Below, in pieces: positions 34,720 to 43,816 of a stretch of 64,000 bases of DNA. The position numbers and the translations under genes were made by a program. The stretch is taken from contig CAJUDZ010000009.1 in assembly GCA_910584965.1 (NCBI GenBank), positions 1 through 64,000 on the forward strand, in the 5' to 3' direction. How positions within the stretch are numbered: the stretch's first letter is position 1; every line of letters begins with the position of its first letter. The notes below the pieces were generated by a model, which saw only the letters and a program-made list of their open reading frames with translations, was not told where the DNA came from and did not search any database. The DNA comes from an uncultured Lachnospiraceae bacterium. Lineage in GTDB: Bacteria > Bacillota > Clostridia > Lachnospirales > Lachnospiraceae.

Positions 34720-37700
34720 TCACTGTGATTCGGAAATCAAAATCCGCAGCATATCATCCAACAGCTGCTCCGTGGCGGTCAGGAGAAATTCCTCGTTTTT
34801 TTCCACCAGATCGAATTTCCTGTACCGGTAGCGGAAAACAGGTACGCCTTTTGGGTCGAAAGAAAGTTTTCCCTTATAACGGTTCAGCAGATGCGGTATA
34901 TTTTCCACCGCGATCGGCGCATCCGGCCGCATGATAAACTGAAGCAGTTCATTTTTTCCCTTTACTTCCGACATATAAAGCTGATGTGCCCTGACCCGGA
35001 TGAGCGCAATGCGCAGAAGATTGCCGGCGGATTTGGGGATCTCTCCGAAACGGTCCAGCAGCTCTTCTTTCATATCGTCGCATTCCCTGTCGTTTTCAAT
35101 TCCCGCAATCCTTTTATAAATATCCAGTTTCTGAATCTCATTCACGATATAAGAAGGCGGAATATAGGCGTCCACATCCAGATCAATGCTGGTCGTGAAG
35201 CTTTCCACGGTGGAAATTCCTTTTAAATTTTTGACGGCTTCATTCAACATTTTGCAATATAAATCATATCCCACCGCCTGCATATGCCCGTGCTGTCTGG
35301 CGCCGAGAATATTGCCCGCGCCCCGGATTTCCAGATCGCGCATCGCGATCTTAAAGCCGCTTCCCAGATCCGTAAATTCCCGGATGGCTTCCAGCCTCTT
35401 CTCCGCCACTTCCCGCAGCATCTTGTTTCTTTTATACATAAGGAACGCATATGCGGTCCGATTGGATCGGCCCACCCGCCCGCGGAGCTGATAAAGCTGG
35501 GACAGGCCCATATTGTCGGAATCGTGGATGATCATCGTATTTACATTGGAAATATCCAGCCCCGTTTCAATGATGGTCGTCGATACCAGAACGTCGATTT
35601 CCCCGTTGATAAAATCATACATGATGCGCTCCAGTTCCCGTTCATTCATCTGACCGTGCGCAAATTCCACTGCCGCTTCCGGCACAAGGTTCTGTATGGC
35701 TGCCGCCACATCCGCAATATGCGCAACCCTGTTATAAACATAATAGACCTGTCCTTCTCTGGCCAGTTCCCTGGAAATCGCCTCCCGCACCAGTTCTTCG
35801 TTATATTCACATACAAAAGTCTGAATCGGCTGCCTGTCATTCGGCCCCTCTTCCAGAACACTCATATCCCGGATGCCGATCAGGCTCATATGCAGAGTTC
35901 TTGGAATCGGCGTCGCCGTCAATGTCAGGACATCCACATCTTCCTTCATCTTTTTGATCTTTTCTTTATGGGTGACGCCAAACCGCTGTTCTTCATCCAC
36001 AATCAGCAGGCCCAGATCTTTAAACCGTACATCTTTCGATAAAATTCTGTGGGTTCCGATCACAATGTCCACCATGCCTCTGTGCAGATCTTCGACGGTT
36101 TTTTTCTGTTCCGCCGCCGTCCGGAAACGGGACATCAGATCGACGCGTACCGGAAAATCTTTCATACGCTGTATGAAAGTATTGTAATGCTGCTGCGCCA
36201 GAATGGTCGTCGGCACAAGGTAAGCCACCTGTTTTCCTTCCTGTACCGCCTTAAAAGCTGCCCGAATCGCAATTTCTGTCTTACCGTAACCCACATCGCC
36301 GCAGATCAGGCGGTCCATAATCTTTGTGCTTTCCATATCCGACTTCGTATCGGCAATCGCGTTTAACTGGTCTTCCGTCTCCTCAAACGGAAACATCTCT
36401 TCAAATTCTTTCTGCCAGACCGTATCCGTGCCATACTGATAACCGTTTTTCTGCTGTCTGTGCGCATACAGCTCCACCAGATCCTGCGCGATTTCATTGA
36501 CCGCGCTTTTCACTTTCGTCTTTGTTTTATTCCATTCCTGTGTTCCGAGTTTATTTAATTTCGGCGTTCCGGCATCGGCTGAAGCGTATTTCTGGATAAC
36601 ATCAAGCCCGGTCGCCAGAATATAAAGGTTGCCGCCGTCCCGGTATTCTATTTTAATATAATCTTTTGTAATTTTTTCTACTTCAACTTTTTCGATTCCA
36701 CGGTAAATGCCCAGCCCATGACTTTCATGCACGACATAATCCCCGACTTTCAGCTCCGCAAAGTCATTGATTTTCTGTCCTTCGTAGACCTTCTTCCGCT
36801 TCTTTTTTTTCTTCTGAGAGCCAAAAATATCGCTCTCCGAGATAACGAGAAACTTCAAAAGCGGGTATTCGAAACCTTTTAATACCCTTCCGTAATAAGT
36901 CATTACTTCGCCGGGCTGTACTTCCCGTTCCGGGTCTTCACTGTAAAAAGCCGCAAGGCCCTGTTCCTGTAAATCTTCCGCAAGCCTTCGGGATCTCGTC
37001 CGGGAGCCGGATAAAAGAAGCACACGGTATCCGTTCTTCTTATACCTCGTTAAATCTTTAACAAGTGCATCGAAGCTGTTATTATAAGAAGGCAGGCTTT
37101 TTACCTGAATGTCAAATTTTCTGTCCGCCTTAAACAGCGGGTTCCTTCCATCCAGCATGGAAATGGCGATCGTCCGCCGGCCGGCCAGGCTGGCCGCAAT
37201 CTCTTCTCCCCGGAAAAGAACATCCATCTGGCCGGGCAGAATATATCCCTTTTCCACCCGATGCAGCATGCTTTCCCGAAATTCCATCTCCACTACATCC
37301 GCATGTTCTTTAACGCGAATCGGTTCATCAATGAACACACAGCTTTGTTCCGCCGGGAAAACCTCCAGAAAACTCGACAGGTTCCTGTAAAAATACCGGA
37401 TATAGCTTTCCAGATTGACCGCATTCAAAGAAACGCCAAGTTCCAATAACTGTTCCTTCAGTTCCTTGATCTGCTGTGTGACACGATGTGCTTCTTCCGT
37501 TTTCATTTCCGCACGCAGCCGGTCCGCATATTCTTTTCCTTCTTTTTCAATCGCCTCAAGACCCGCCTGCAATTCTTCTTTGCTTAAAACCATTTCTGTC
37601 GCCGGATAAATGGAAACGGATTCCAGCTTCTCGATCGAACGCTGGCTTAAAATATCGAAACTGCGGATGGATTCCACTTCTTCGCCCCAAAGTTCGATTC

Positions 37701-38268
37701 TGTACGGGTTCTCCTCCGTCAGGTCAAATACATCGACAATCCCGCCCCGGATACTGAACTGGCCGGGCGCTTCCACCTGATAATTCTTTTCATACCCGAG
37801 TTCCGTCAGTCTGACCGCCAGCGATCTTTCGTCGATATGGCTCTGCTTATTCACGGAAACAATATTTTCTTTCTGTACGGAAAGCGGAATCTGCGGCGTC
37901 ATCAACGCATCAAAAGTAGTAATGATCGTTGTCGGCCTGCCCTCCATCAGCCTGCGCAGACATTTCATACGCTGTATAATCAACTGATTTCCATGAATAT
38001 CCGCCTGAAAAAATATAAGGTCTTTTGCCGGATAGATCATCACGTTTCTGTCATAAAACTGATAATCTTCATAAAGCTCTTTCGCCTTTAAATCACTGAA
38101 AGTAACGATGATTTTATGACGAAAACCATCGCTCAGCCCGTATATCATATGAAGCTTCTCGGAATCGACACAGCCGCTTACCGTTACCGCCGCCCGTTCC
38201 TTCCCAAGCATCTTCTTAATCTCTTCATATTCTCCCAATTCCTGCAAGGGAGCCAGTAATGCCCTCAT
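34720..38268 (-). CDS. mfd: Transcription-repair coupling factor
   Basis: The protein has 1182 residues, standard Mfd size. It removes stalled RNA polymerase at DNA lesions and recruits UvrA. Order: UvrB-like region (residues 1-330; GQFSIRGGIVDVF, ENPYRIELWGEEVESIR), RNA polymerase interaction domain (VGDYVVHESHGLGIYRGIEKV), helicase lobes with Walker A GDVGYGKTEIAIRAAFKAV and LLIVDEEQRFGV, GRVGRSNRTAYAF, and the TRCF C-terminal domain. It overlaps the stop of pth by 4 bp, so the two are translationally coupled. Confidence 0.96.
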   Translation of the reverse strand: MRALLAPLQELGEYEEIKKMLGKERAAVTVSGCVDSEKLHMIYGLSDGFRHKIIVTFSDLKAKELYEDYQFYDRNVMIYPAKDLIFFQADIHGNQLIIQRMKCLRRLMEGRPTTIITTFDALMTPQIPLSVQKENIVSVNKQSHIDERSLAVRLTELGYEKNYQVEAPGQFSIRGGIVDVFDLTEENPYRIELWGEEVESIRSFDILSQRSIEKLESVSIYPATEMVLSKEELQAGLEAIEKEGKEYADRLRAEMKTEEAHRVTQQIKELKEQLLELGVSLNAVNLESYIRYFYRNLSSFLEVFPAEQSCVFIDEPIRVKEHADVVEMEFRESMLHRVEKGYILPGQMDVLFRGEEIAASLAGRRTIAISMLDGRNPLFKADRKFDIQVKSLPSYNNSFDALVKDLTRYKKNGYRVLLLSGSRTRSRRLAEDLQEQGLAAFYSEDPEREVQPGEVMTYYGRVLKGFEYPLLKFLVISESDIFGSQKKKKKRKKVYEGQKINDFAELKVGDYVVHESHGLGIYRGIEKVEVEKITKDYIKIEYRDGGNLYILATGLDVIQKYASADAGTPKLNKLGTQEWNKTKTKVKSAVNEIAQDLVELYAHRQQKNGYQYGTDTVWQKEFEEMFPFEETEDQLNAIADTKSDMESTKIMDRLICGDVGYGKTEIAIRAAFKAVQEGKQVAYLVPTTILAQQHYNTFIQRMKDFPVRVDLMSRFRTAAEQKKTVEDLHRGMVDIVIGTHRILSKDVRFKDLGLLIVDEEQRFGVTHKEKIKKMKEDVDVLTLTATPIPRTLHMSLIGIRDMSVLEEGPNDRQPIQTFVCEYNEELVREAISRELAREGQVYYVYNRVAHIADVAAAIQNLVPEAAVEFAHGQMNERELERIMYDFINGEIDVLVSTTIIETGLDISNVNTMIIHDSDNMGLSQLYQLRGRVGRSNRTAYAFLMYKRNKMLREVAEKRLEAIREFTDLGSGFKIAMRDLEIRGAGNILGARQHGHMQAVGYDLYCKMLNEAVKNLKGISTVESFTTSIDLDVDAYIPPSYIVNEIQKLDIYKRIAGIENDRECDDMKEELLDRFGEIPKSAGNLLRIALIRVRAHQLYMSEVKGKNELLQFIMRPDAPIAVENIPHLLNRYKGKLSFDPKGVPVFRYRYRKFDLVEKNEEFLLTATEQLLDDMLRILISESQ

Positions 38269-38849
38269 TCCTGTATTCCTGTTCCTTTTTTATTAAATTG
38301 GTTCATCGCTTTATCGGCGCCTTCCGTTATCATAATTTCCACCGCTTCGGCCGCCTGCTCCACACTCCCGGCAATCAGTTCGCGTTCGTCTCCGCTGAAA
38401 TGACCCAGAACATAATCCGCCAGATCATAGCCGGAAGGTTTCTCTCCCACGCCGAGGCGGATCCTCTGAAATTCATCATGACCCAGATGAAGAATAATAT
38501 TTTTCAGCCCGTTATGTCCTCCGGCGCTTCCCTTTTTCCGGATGCGCAGCGCTCCCGGCGCCAGACTGATGTCGTCCGATACGATGATAAGCTCCGCTTT
38601 TTCTTCTATCTTATAATAGTCTATGATTTCCCGGACGCTTTCACCACTCAGATTCATGAAAGTCTGCGGTTTCACAAGAAGCGTCCGCTCGCCTCCGACG
38701 ATTCCTTTTCCGATAAGCGCCTTATGTTTTTTCTCCGTCACGGAAATGTGATTTTTCCCTGCGATGGCATCAATAACCATAAACCCGATATTATGTCTTG
38801 TATTTTCATATTTCTCGCCCGGATTTCCCAGGCCTGCAATTACATACAT
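38265..38849 (-). CDS. pth: Peptidyl-tRNA hydrolase
   Basis: A 194-residue enzyme that frees tRNA from peptidyl-tRNA dropped by ribosomes. Motifs: GLGNPGEKYENTRHNIGF with the catalytic His near residue 20, KPQTFMNLSGESV, DDISLAPGALRIRKKGSAGGHNGLKNI. It starts the pth-mfd operon, an arrangement common in Firmicutes. A good promoter lies 46 bp upstream. Confidence 0.95.
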   Translation of the reverse strand: MYVIAGLGNPGEKYENTRHNIGFMVIDAIAGKNHISVTEKKHKALIGKGIVGGERTLLVKPQTFMNLSGESVREIIDYYKIEEKAELIIVSDDISLAPGALRIRKKGSAGGHNGLKNIILHLGHDEFQRIRLGVGEKPSGYDLADYVLGHFSGDERELIAGSVEQAAEAVEIMITEGADKAMNQFNKKGTGIQE

Positions 38850-38894
38850 AGCCGCTCCTGATCTTTCTGTTTTACTTGTCCACCGACGCTATCT

Positions 38895-38923
38895 ATTGTA
38901 TCAATATCCCGAACCTCCCACAA
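38895..38923 (-). promoter_or_regulatory. Promoter of pth-mfd
   Basis: Minus strand TTGTGG (38918-38923), 17-base spacer, TACAAT (38895-38900) with an extended TGA before the -10. Confidence 0.75.
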
Positions 38924-38960
38924 GTAGTTTTTCCAAAACCTTCTAATTTTACCATTTCTG

Positions 38961-38990
38961 CAAAACAAAAAGGATGCCTGCGCATCCTTT
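38961..38990 (-). terminator. Terminator of spoVG
   Basis: A perfect 9-bp stem AAAGGATGC/GCATCCTTT with a 4-base loop, followed on the minus strand by TTTTGTTTTG. It lies 22 bp after the spoVG stop. Confidence 0.88.
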
Positions 38991-39012
38991 CTGTCATTAC
39001 TCATACAATCCA

Positions 39013-39285
39013 CTATTCGTCATTTGGTTCTAAAAGCGCCTTTTCATAACTATCCAGAATGATATTCTGAATATGCTCCCTGGTGACAGAATTAATCGGA
39101 TGTGCAATGTCCCGATATTCGCCATCAGTTGCCTTCTTGCTTGGCATAGCAATAAAAAGCCCTTTTTCGCCTTCAATTACTTTAATGTCATGCACTACAA
39201 ATTCATCGTCAATGGTAATTGATACGATTGCCTTCATTTTGCTGTCTTGAGTCATTTTACGCACGCGGACATCAGTAATTCTCAT
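39013..39285 (-). CDS. spoVG: Septation/sporulation regulator SpoVG
   Basis: A 90-residue RNA/DNA-binding regulator involved in septum formation at sporulation. The start is the ATG at 39285 (MRITDVRVRK), preceded by AAGGAGG at nine bases; the frame is open 22 codons further upstream without match. Conserved segments: MKAIVSITIDDEFVVHDIKVIEG and GLFIAMPSKKATDGEYRDIAHPI. Monocistronic, with its own terminator. It supports a sporulating Firmicute. Confidence 0.95.
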   Translation of the reverse strand: MRITDVRVRKMTQDSKMKAIVSITIDDEFVVHDIKVIEGEKGLFIAMPSKKATDGEYRDIAHPINSVTREHIQNIILDSYEKALLEPNDE

Positions 39286-39446
39286 GAAGCTCAGCCTCCT
39301 TATCATATGATACCGAACAGATTCCCGTCGGCTTTCACAAGCTTTCCACACAAGTCATACTTATCAAGCCACGCAGCTTGTAATCAACACTATTACTGCT
39401 TTATCATCAGACGCTACTCCGGGTGATAATAAAACTTTCTATAACA

Positions 39447-40565
39447 CTATATAACATATCTGTCATTGTGTTCTACAACAATTTCTATGCCGTCTTCCCC
39501 TCTGTAATAAGAGTTGGCACGAATTGTCCCCCGGCTCTCAACAATGCAATTTTCAATATGTGTGTTATCTCCGATGTAAACATCGTTTAAAATGATGGAA
39601 TTCTTGATATAACAATTATTCCCAATATAAGTCTTTTTAAAGATAACCGAATCTTCCACAGTCCCGTTTACTATACAGCCGCTTGAAATCAGGCTGTTCC
39701 GGATTTTTGCCCCTACATTGTACTTCGCCGGCGGATTGTCATCCACTCTGGAATATACGTCCGGGTACTGTTTGAAGAAATAATTTCTGATTTCCGGTTT
39801 CAGGAAATCCATGTTGGTGCTGAAATAGTCTTCGACCGTCGCAATATTGCTCCAATACTCTTTGATCTTATAGCCAAAAATCCTTTTGATACCTTTGTAG
39901 CGAATCAGAATATCTTTGACAAAATCGTGCCGGTCTTCTTCCGCGCTTTTTTCGATCATCTCAATCAACTGCCGCCGTCTGATGACATAAACGCCGCAGG
40001 AAATCGTATTGGATTTGGCAACAACCGGTTTTTCCTCAAATTCTTCAATACGGCTTTCTTCGTTCATCTTAACGGTGCCATAACGCTCGATATCACTGCC
40101 GGGTTCCATTTCCTTACATACGACTGTAATATCAGCTTTTTTCTCAATGTGGTATTCCAGCACTTTATTATAATCCATCTTATAAACGCAGTCACCGGAA
40201 GAAATTACAACATAAGGTTCGTGACTGTTTTTTAAGAAAGACAGATTCTGGGCTATTGCATCGGCTGTACCACGATACCAGACGCTGCTTTCCGCCGTTA
40301 CCGCCGGGGTGAACACGTATAAGCCGCCCTGTTTGCGTCCGAAATTCCACCATTTGGAAGAACTCAGATGCTCATTTAAGCTTCCTGCGTTATATTGGGT
40401 AAATACCGCAACTTTATTAATATGAGAATTCGTCATATTACTGAGTGCAAAGTCGATACCGCGATAACTTCCTGCAATCGGCATAGCGCAAGCAGCACGT
40501 TTCCGGGTCAGTTCCTTCATCCTATGGTTATTTCCACCGGCTAAAATAATTCCTATTGCTCTCAC
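39447..40565 (-). CDS. glgD: Glycogen biosynthesis protein GlgD (ADP-glucose pyrophosphorylase regulatory paralogue)
   Basis: A 372-residue paralogue of GlgC. The nucleotidyltransferase-like N-terminus reads ILAGGNNHRMKELTRKRAACAMPI, with a changed catalytic loop, and the C-terminus is a left-handed beta-helix (NSIILNDVYIGDNTHIENCIV). In Firmicutes GlgD forms a heterotetramer with GlgC and raises its activity without being catalytic itself. The start overlaps the glgC stop by 4 bp. Confidence 0.93.
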   Translation of the reverse strand: MRAIGIILAGGNNHRMKELTRKRAACAMPIAGSYRGIDFALSNMTNSHINKVAVFTQYNAGSLNEHLSSSKWWNFGRKQGGLYVFTPAVTAESSVWYRGTADAIAQNLSFLKNSHEPYVVISSGDCVYKMDYNKVLEYHIEKKADITVVCKEMEPGSDIERYGTVKMNEESRIEEFEEKPVVAKSNTISCGVYVIRRRQLIEMIEKSAEEDRHDFVKDILIRYKGIKRIFGYKIKEYWSNIATVEDYFSTNMDFLKPEIRNYFFKQYPDVYSRVDDNPPAKYNVGAKIRNSLISSGCIVNGTVEDSVIFKKTYIGNNCYIKNSIILNDVYIGDNTHIENCIVESRGTIRANSYYRGEDGIEIVVEHNDRYVI

Positions 40566-41836
40566 TGTTCTTCACCTGCCTTAATCAATGTTCTGCCGCC
40601 CGGAAGATAACCATTCTGATAATCCTCTGCGGAAGTTACGCCAAATACAACAGTATTTTTCCCGATTGAGACGTCTTTCGGAATAACGCTCTTCTCGCCG
40701 ATCGTTACAAGGCCGTGGTTATAGATATTGGGGTCTGTTTCATTGGAAGCCTCTTCCCCGATTCCCAGCTTCACATTATCGCCCAACCTTGCCTCTTCTG
40801 CAACAATCGCTTTATATAATTCACAATTCCGGCCTATTTCTGTCGAATTCATGATGATAGAATCCCTGATAACCGTTCCTTCACCGACTACGACTCCGCA
40901 GCCGATTACAGAATTATAAACTTTACCGTATATCTCCGCGCCCTCGCCGATAATGCTTCTTTCCACGACGCTGTCGGGTGCAAGATACTGCGGCGGAAGC
41001 GTTTCGCATTTCGTATAAATTTTCCAGTATTCCTCATACAGGTTAAATTCCGGAACGATATCGATCAGTTCCATATTCGCTTCCCAGTAAGAATGCAGGG
41101 TTCCCACATCTTTCCAGTATCCGTTAAATTCATAAGCAAACAGAGGCGCGCCTTTTTTATGGCAGTATGGAATAATATGTTTACCAAAATCCAGTCCCGA
41201 CTGTTCCGCATTCAGAAGCAGCGCTTCCTTCAGCGTTTTCCAGTTAAAGATGTAAATGCCCATCGATGCAAGGTTGCTTCTCGGATGCTCCGGTTTTTCC
41301 TCAAAGTCAACTACCCTGCGGTTCTCGTCGGTAATCATGATGCCGAAGCGTTTGGCTTCTTCCATCGGCACAGGCATAACCGCAATGGTAACCTCCGCGC
41401 CGTTCTGCTTATGAAAGTCCAGCATCACCTCATAATCCATCTTATAGATATGGTCCCCTGAAAGAATCAATACATATTCCGGATGAAAGCTTTCCATATA
41501 TGCGATATTCTGATAAATCGCATTTGCAGTTCCCGTATACCATTCACTGTGCACGCTTTTCTCATAGGGGGGAAGTACCGTAACACCACCTATATTTCTG
41601 TCCAGATCCCACGGAATACCAATTCCGATATGGGTATTCAGGCGAAGCGGCTGGTACTGTGTTAAAACGCCTACGGTATCGACACCGGAATTAATGCAGT
41701 TGCTCAGAGGAAAATCAATAATCCTGTACTTACTGCCAAATGATACCGCCGGTTTTGCCACCCTGGATGTCAGCACACCCAATCTGCTTCCCTGACCGCC
41801 AGCTAACAGCATGGCAATCATTTCTTTCTTAACCAT
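40562..41836 (-). CDS. glgC: Glucose-1-phosphate adenylyltransferase
   Basis: Makes ADP-glucose for glycogen synthesis; 424 residues from the ATG at 41836 (MVKKEMIAMLLAGGQGSRLG), with GAGGTGAGG upstream; a GTG three codons earlier is less likely. Signatures: AMLLAGGQGSRLGVLT, PAVSFGSKYRIIDFPLSNC, VLILSGDHIYKMDY, VVDFEEKPEHP, and the C-terminal beta-helix. First gene of the glgC-glgD operon. Confidence 0.95.
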   Translation of the reverse strand: MVKKEMIAMLLAGGQGSRLGVLTSRVAKPAVSFGSKYRIIDFPLSNCINSGVDTVGVLTQYQPLRLNTHIGIGIPWDLDRNIGGVTVLPPYEKSVHSEWYTGTANAIYQNIAYMESFHPEYVLILSGDHIYKMDYEVMLDFHKQNGAEVTIAVMPVPMEEAKRFGIMITDENRRVVDFEEKPEHPRSNLASMGIYIFNWKTLKEALLLNAEQSGLDFGKHIIPYCHKKGAPLFAYEFNGYWKDVGTLHSYWEANMELIDIVPEFNLYEEYWKIYTKCETLPPQYLAPDSVVERSIIGEGAEIYGKVYNSVIGCGVVVGEGTVIRDSIIMNSTEIGRNCELYKAIVAEEARLGDNVKLGIGEEASNETDPNIYNHGLVTIGEKSVIPKDVSIGKNTVVFGVTSAEDYQNGYLPGGRTLIKAGEEQ

Positions 41837-41897
41837 ATCCCTCACCTCTTGTTTCTGAATAATATATTTTTAAAAAGAAATCTTATTTGGTTCTATA

Positions 41898-41926
41898 AGT
41901 ATATCACAACTAAATCAGAAAGTGAA
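41898..41926 (-). promoter_or_regulatory. Promoter of glgC-glgD
   Basis: Minus strand TTCACT (41921-41926), 17-base spacer, TATACT (41898-41903) with an extended TGA before it. The -35 box lies inside the inverted repeat 41919-41951. Confidence 0.65.
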
Positions 41927-41951
41927 TATTATTTACAAAATTATTCACTTT
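41919..41951. promoter_or_regulatory. Inverted repeat overlapping the glgC -35 region
   Basis: AAAGTGAATA and TATTCACTTT are perfect 10-bp inverted arms separated by 13 AT-rich bases. One arm covers the glgC -35 box, so a repressor or activator site is plausible. No terminator T run follows. Confidence 0.5.
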
Positions 41952-42152
41952 TTATGGCTTCGAGTTTATTTATATTTTACAATATTTTCGCAAATTTTTC
42001 ATAATATTTGTTAATTTTTGATATGTTCCGCTTCTCTCGGCCTGTCTCTGTTATCATTTTGAAAAAATTTTAATAAATTTTGATGCGGAACGTCATATTG
42101 TTCTTTTTTCAGGAAATACTTTCGAATAAATCCCATGATTTGGAAATTCTTA

Positions 42153-42181
42153 TTGGTTTTTTGGGAACAAATGCGTATAAT
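42153..42181 (+). promoter_or_regulatory. Promoter of murC
   Basis: TTGGTT (42153-42158), 17-base spacer, TATAAT (42176-42181), about 50 bp before the ATG at 42231. The rest of the 394-bp gap between glgC and murC is AT-rich and shows nothing else beyond the inverted repeat and glgC promoter. Confidence 0.7.
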
Positions 42182-42230
42182 ATTTATATAATAAATATCC
42201 AACAATCTATAAAGATAGGAAGTCATAAGC

Positions 42231-43610
42231 ATGTATCAAATTGATTTTAAAAATCCGATTCACGTATTTTTTATGGGCATCGGCGGCATCAGCATGAGCG
42301 GGCTTGCCGAAATTCTTCTTTCGGAAGGCTTTCAGGTGTCCGGCTCAGACAGACAGAAGTCCCATCTTACCGAGGCTCTGAGCAAAAGAGGGGCCGTCGT
42401 TTATTACGGGCAGAAAAAAGAAAATCTTGTTTCCAATCCCGATCTGATCGTTTATACGAGCGCCATTAAAAAGGATAACCCGGAATTTATCGCCGGAAAA
42501 GAGCTGGGCATTCCTTTTCTTACAAGAGCGCAGCTGCTCGGACAGATGATGAAAAACTATAAAATCCCCATCGCCGTCAGCGGCACACACGGTAAAACCA
42601 CCACGACTTCCATGCTGTCCCAGATTCTGCTGGATGCCGATAAAGATCCGACCTTGTCCATCGGCGGAATTTTTCAGGCTATCGGCGGCAATATCCGGGT
42701 CGGGGGCGCCGATTATTTTGTAACGGAAGCCTGTGAATATACAAACAGCTTTCTGAGTTTTTTTCCTAAAATCGGAATCATCCTTAATATAGAAGAAGAC
42801 CATCTGGATTTCTTCAAAGATATCGATGATATCCGCCATTCCTTCCACGAGTTTGCCAGACTGCTGCCTTCGGACGGAACGCTCATTATAAACGGAGACA
42901 TTCCGGATGTCCGGGAAATAACGGACGCCCTGTCCTGCCGGGTCATCACATTCGGCGCTTCCGCTTCCTGCGATTATGTTCCGTCAAACATCGCCTATGA
43001 CGAATTCGGCCATCCTTCCTTTGATCTGAAGGAACCCGGCGGAAAAACATCGTCTTATGCGCTGAATGTCCCGGGTCTTTATAATGTATACAATGCTGCT
43101 GCCGCCATTGCCGCAGCAAGGCTTCTCGACATTGACAATCATATCATCCGGGAAGCGCTGTCCGCATTCAGGGGCACCGACAGGCGCTTCGAATACAAAG
43201 GCCGGATGAACGGAATCACTATAATAGATGATTATGCACATCATCCTACAGAAATTACCGCAACTTTACATGCCGCGGAAAATTATCCGCATAAAACGAT
43301 ATGGTGCGTATTTCAGCCCCATACTTATTCGCGTACCAAAGCTTTTCTTTCCGAATTTGCCAGAGCTTTGTCGATTGCCGACAAGGTTGTGCTGGCCGAC
43401 ATTTTTGCGGCAAGGGAAAAAGATACGCTCGGAATCAGTTCCAGAACTCTGCAGGAAGAAATCAGGAAGCTCGGACACGAATGTTTCTATTTTCCTTCCT
43501 TTGAGGAGATCGAAAATTTCCTGCTTGAAAATTGCACAAAAGATGATTTGTTGATAACTATGGGGGCCGGAGATGTCGTAAAGATCGGGGAAAACCTGCT
43601 TTCAAAATAA
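42231..43610 (+). CDS. murC: UDP-N-acetylmuramate--L-alanine ligase
   Basis: Adds L-alanine to UDP-MurNAc, the first amino acid of the peptidoglycan stem peptide. The 459 residues include the N-terminal FMGIGGISMSGLAEIL, the P-loop VSGTHGKTTTTSML near residue 112, TEACEYTNSFLSF, ILNIEEDHLDFF, and the C-terminal DDYAHHPTEI and FQPHTYSRTKAF, all typical MurC. AGGAAG-type binding site upstream of the ATG. Ends in a strong terminator that overlaps a DnaA-box cluster. Confidence 0.96.
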   Translation: MYQIDFKNPIHVFFMGIGGISMSGLAEILLSEGFQVSGSDRQKSHLTEALSKRGAVVYYGQKKENLVSNPDLIVYTSAIKKDNPEFIAGKELGIPFLTRAQLLGQMMKNYKIPIAVSGTHGKTTTTSMLSQILLDADKDPTLSIGGIFQAIGGNIRVGGADYFVTEACEYTNSFLSFFPKIGIILNIEEDHLDFFKDIDDIRHSFHEFARLLPSDGTLIINGDIPDVREITDALSCRVITFGASASCDYVPSNIAYDEFGHPSFDLKEPGGKTSSYALNVPGLYNVYNAAAAIAAARLLDIDNHIIREALSAFRGTDRRFEYKGRMNGITIIDDYAHHPTEITATLHAAENYPHKTIWCVFQPHTYSRTKAFLSEFARALSIADKVVLADIFAAREKDTLGISSRTLQEEIRKLGHECFYFPSFEEIENFLLENCTKDDLLITMGAGDVVKIGENLLSK

Positions 43611-43715
43611 TTATCCACAATATCCACATCAAAAGGATGCTGTCTCGTTTCTTTTGACTGTGGATATTTTCCTTTGACGTTTCGATATACTCCTGTGTTA
43701 TACACATTTTCCACA
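43611..43715. promoter_or_regulatory. DnaA-box cluster upstream of the dnaD-dnaI genes
   Basis: Within 105 bp there are two perfect DnaA boxes (TTATCCACA at 43611-43619; TTATACACA at 43698-43706) and three with one mismatch (ATATCCACA 43620-43628; its reverse at 43659-43667; TTTTCCACA 43707-43715). They lie 100-200 bp upstream of a DnaD-like gene and a helicase-loader gene. Two of the near-perfect boxes are the arms of the murC terminator hairpin. Binding by DnaA is inferred. Confidence 0.6.
43619..43672 (+). terminator. Terminator of murC
   Basis: A long stem: AATATCCACA/TGTGGATATT (10 bp) plus TCAAAAG/CTTTTGA (7 bp) with one bulged C, followed by TTTTCC. Confidence 0.8.
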
Positions 43716-43780
43716 TTGTGGAATCCGATATACGTTATTTTGTTTCTGTCAAATTGACTATATCTTTTTAAAATTCATCA

Positions 43781-43789
43781 TGCTATAAT
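43781..43789 (+). promoter_or_regulatory. Extended -10 promoter of the dnaD-dnaI-prs operon
   Basis: TGC-TATAAT is a perfect extended -10, about 28 bp upstream of the start codon. A TTGACT at 43754 is too far for a standard -35. Confidence 0.6.
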
Positions 43790-43816
43790 TCATCTTACTT
43801 TGACAGGAGCAGAATT

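Noticed and set aside
42011..42232. 73-codon minus-strand open frame upstream of murC
   Set aside because: Low-complexity AT-rich region holding the murC promoter; no binding site; likely random.
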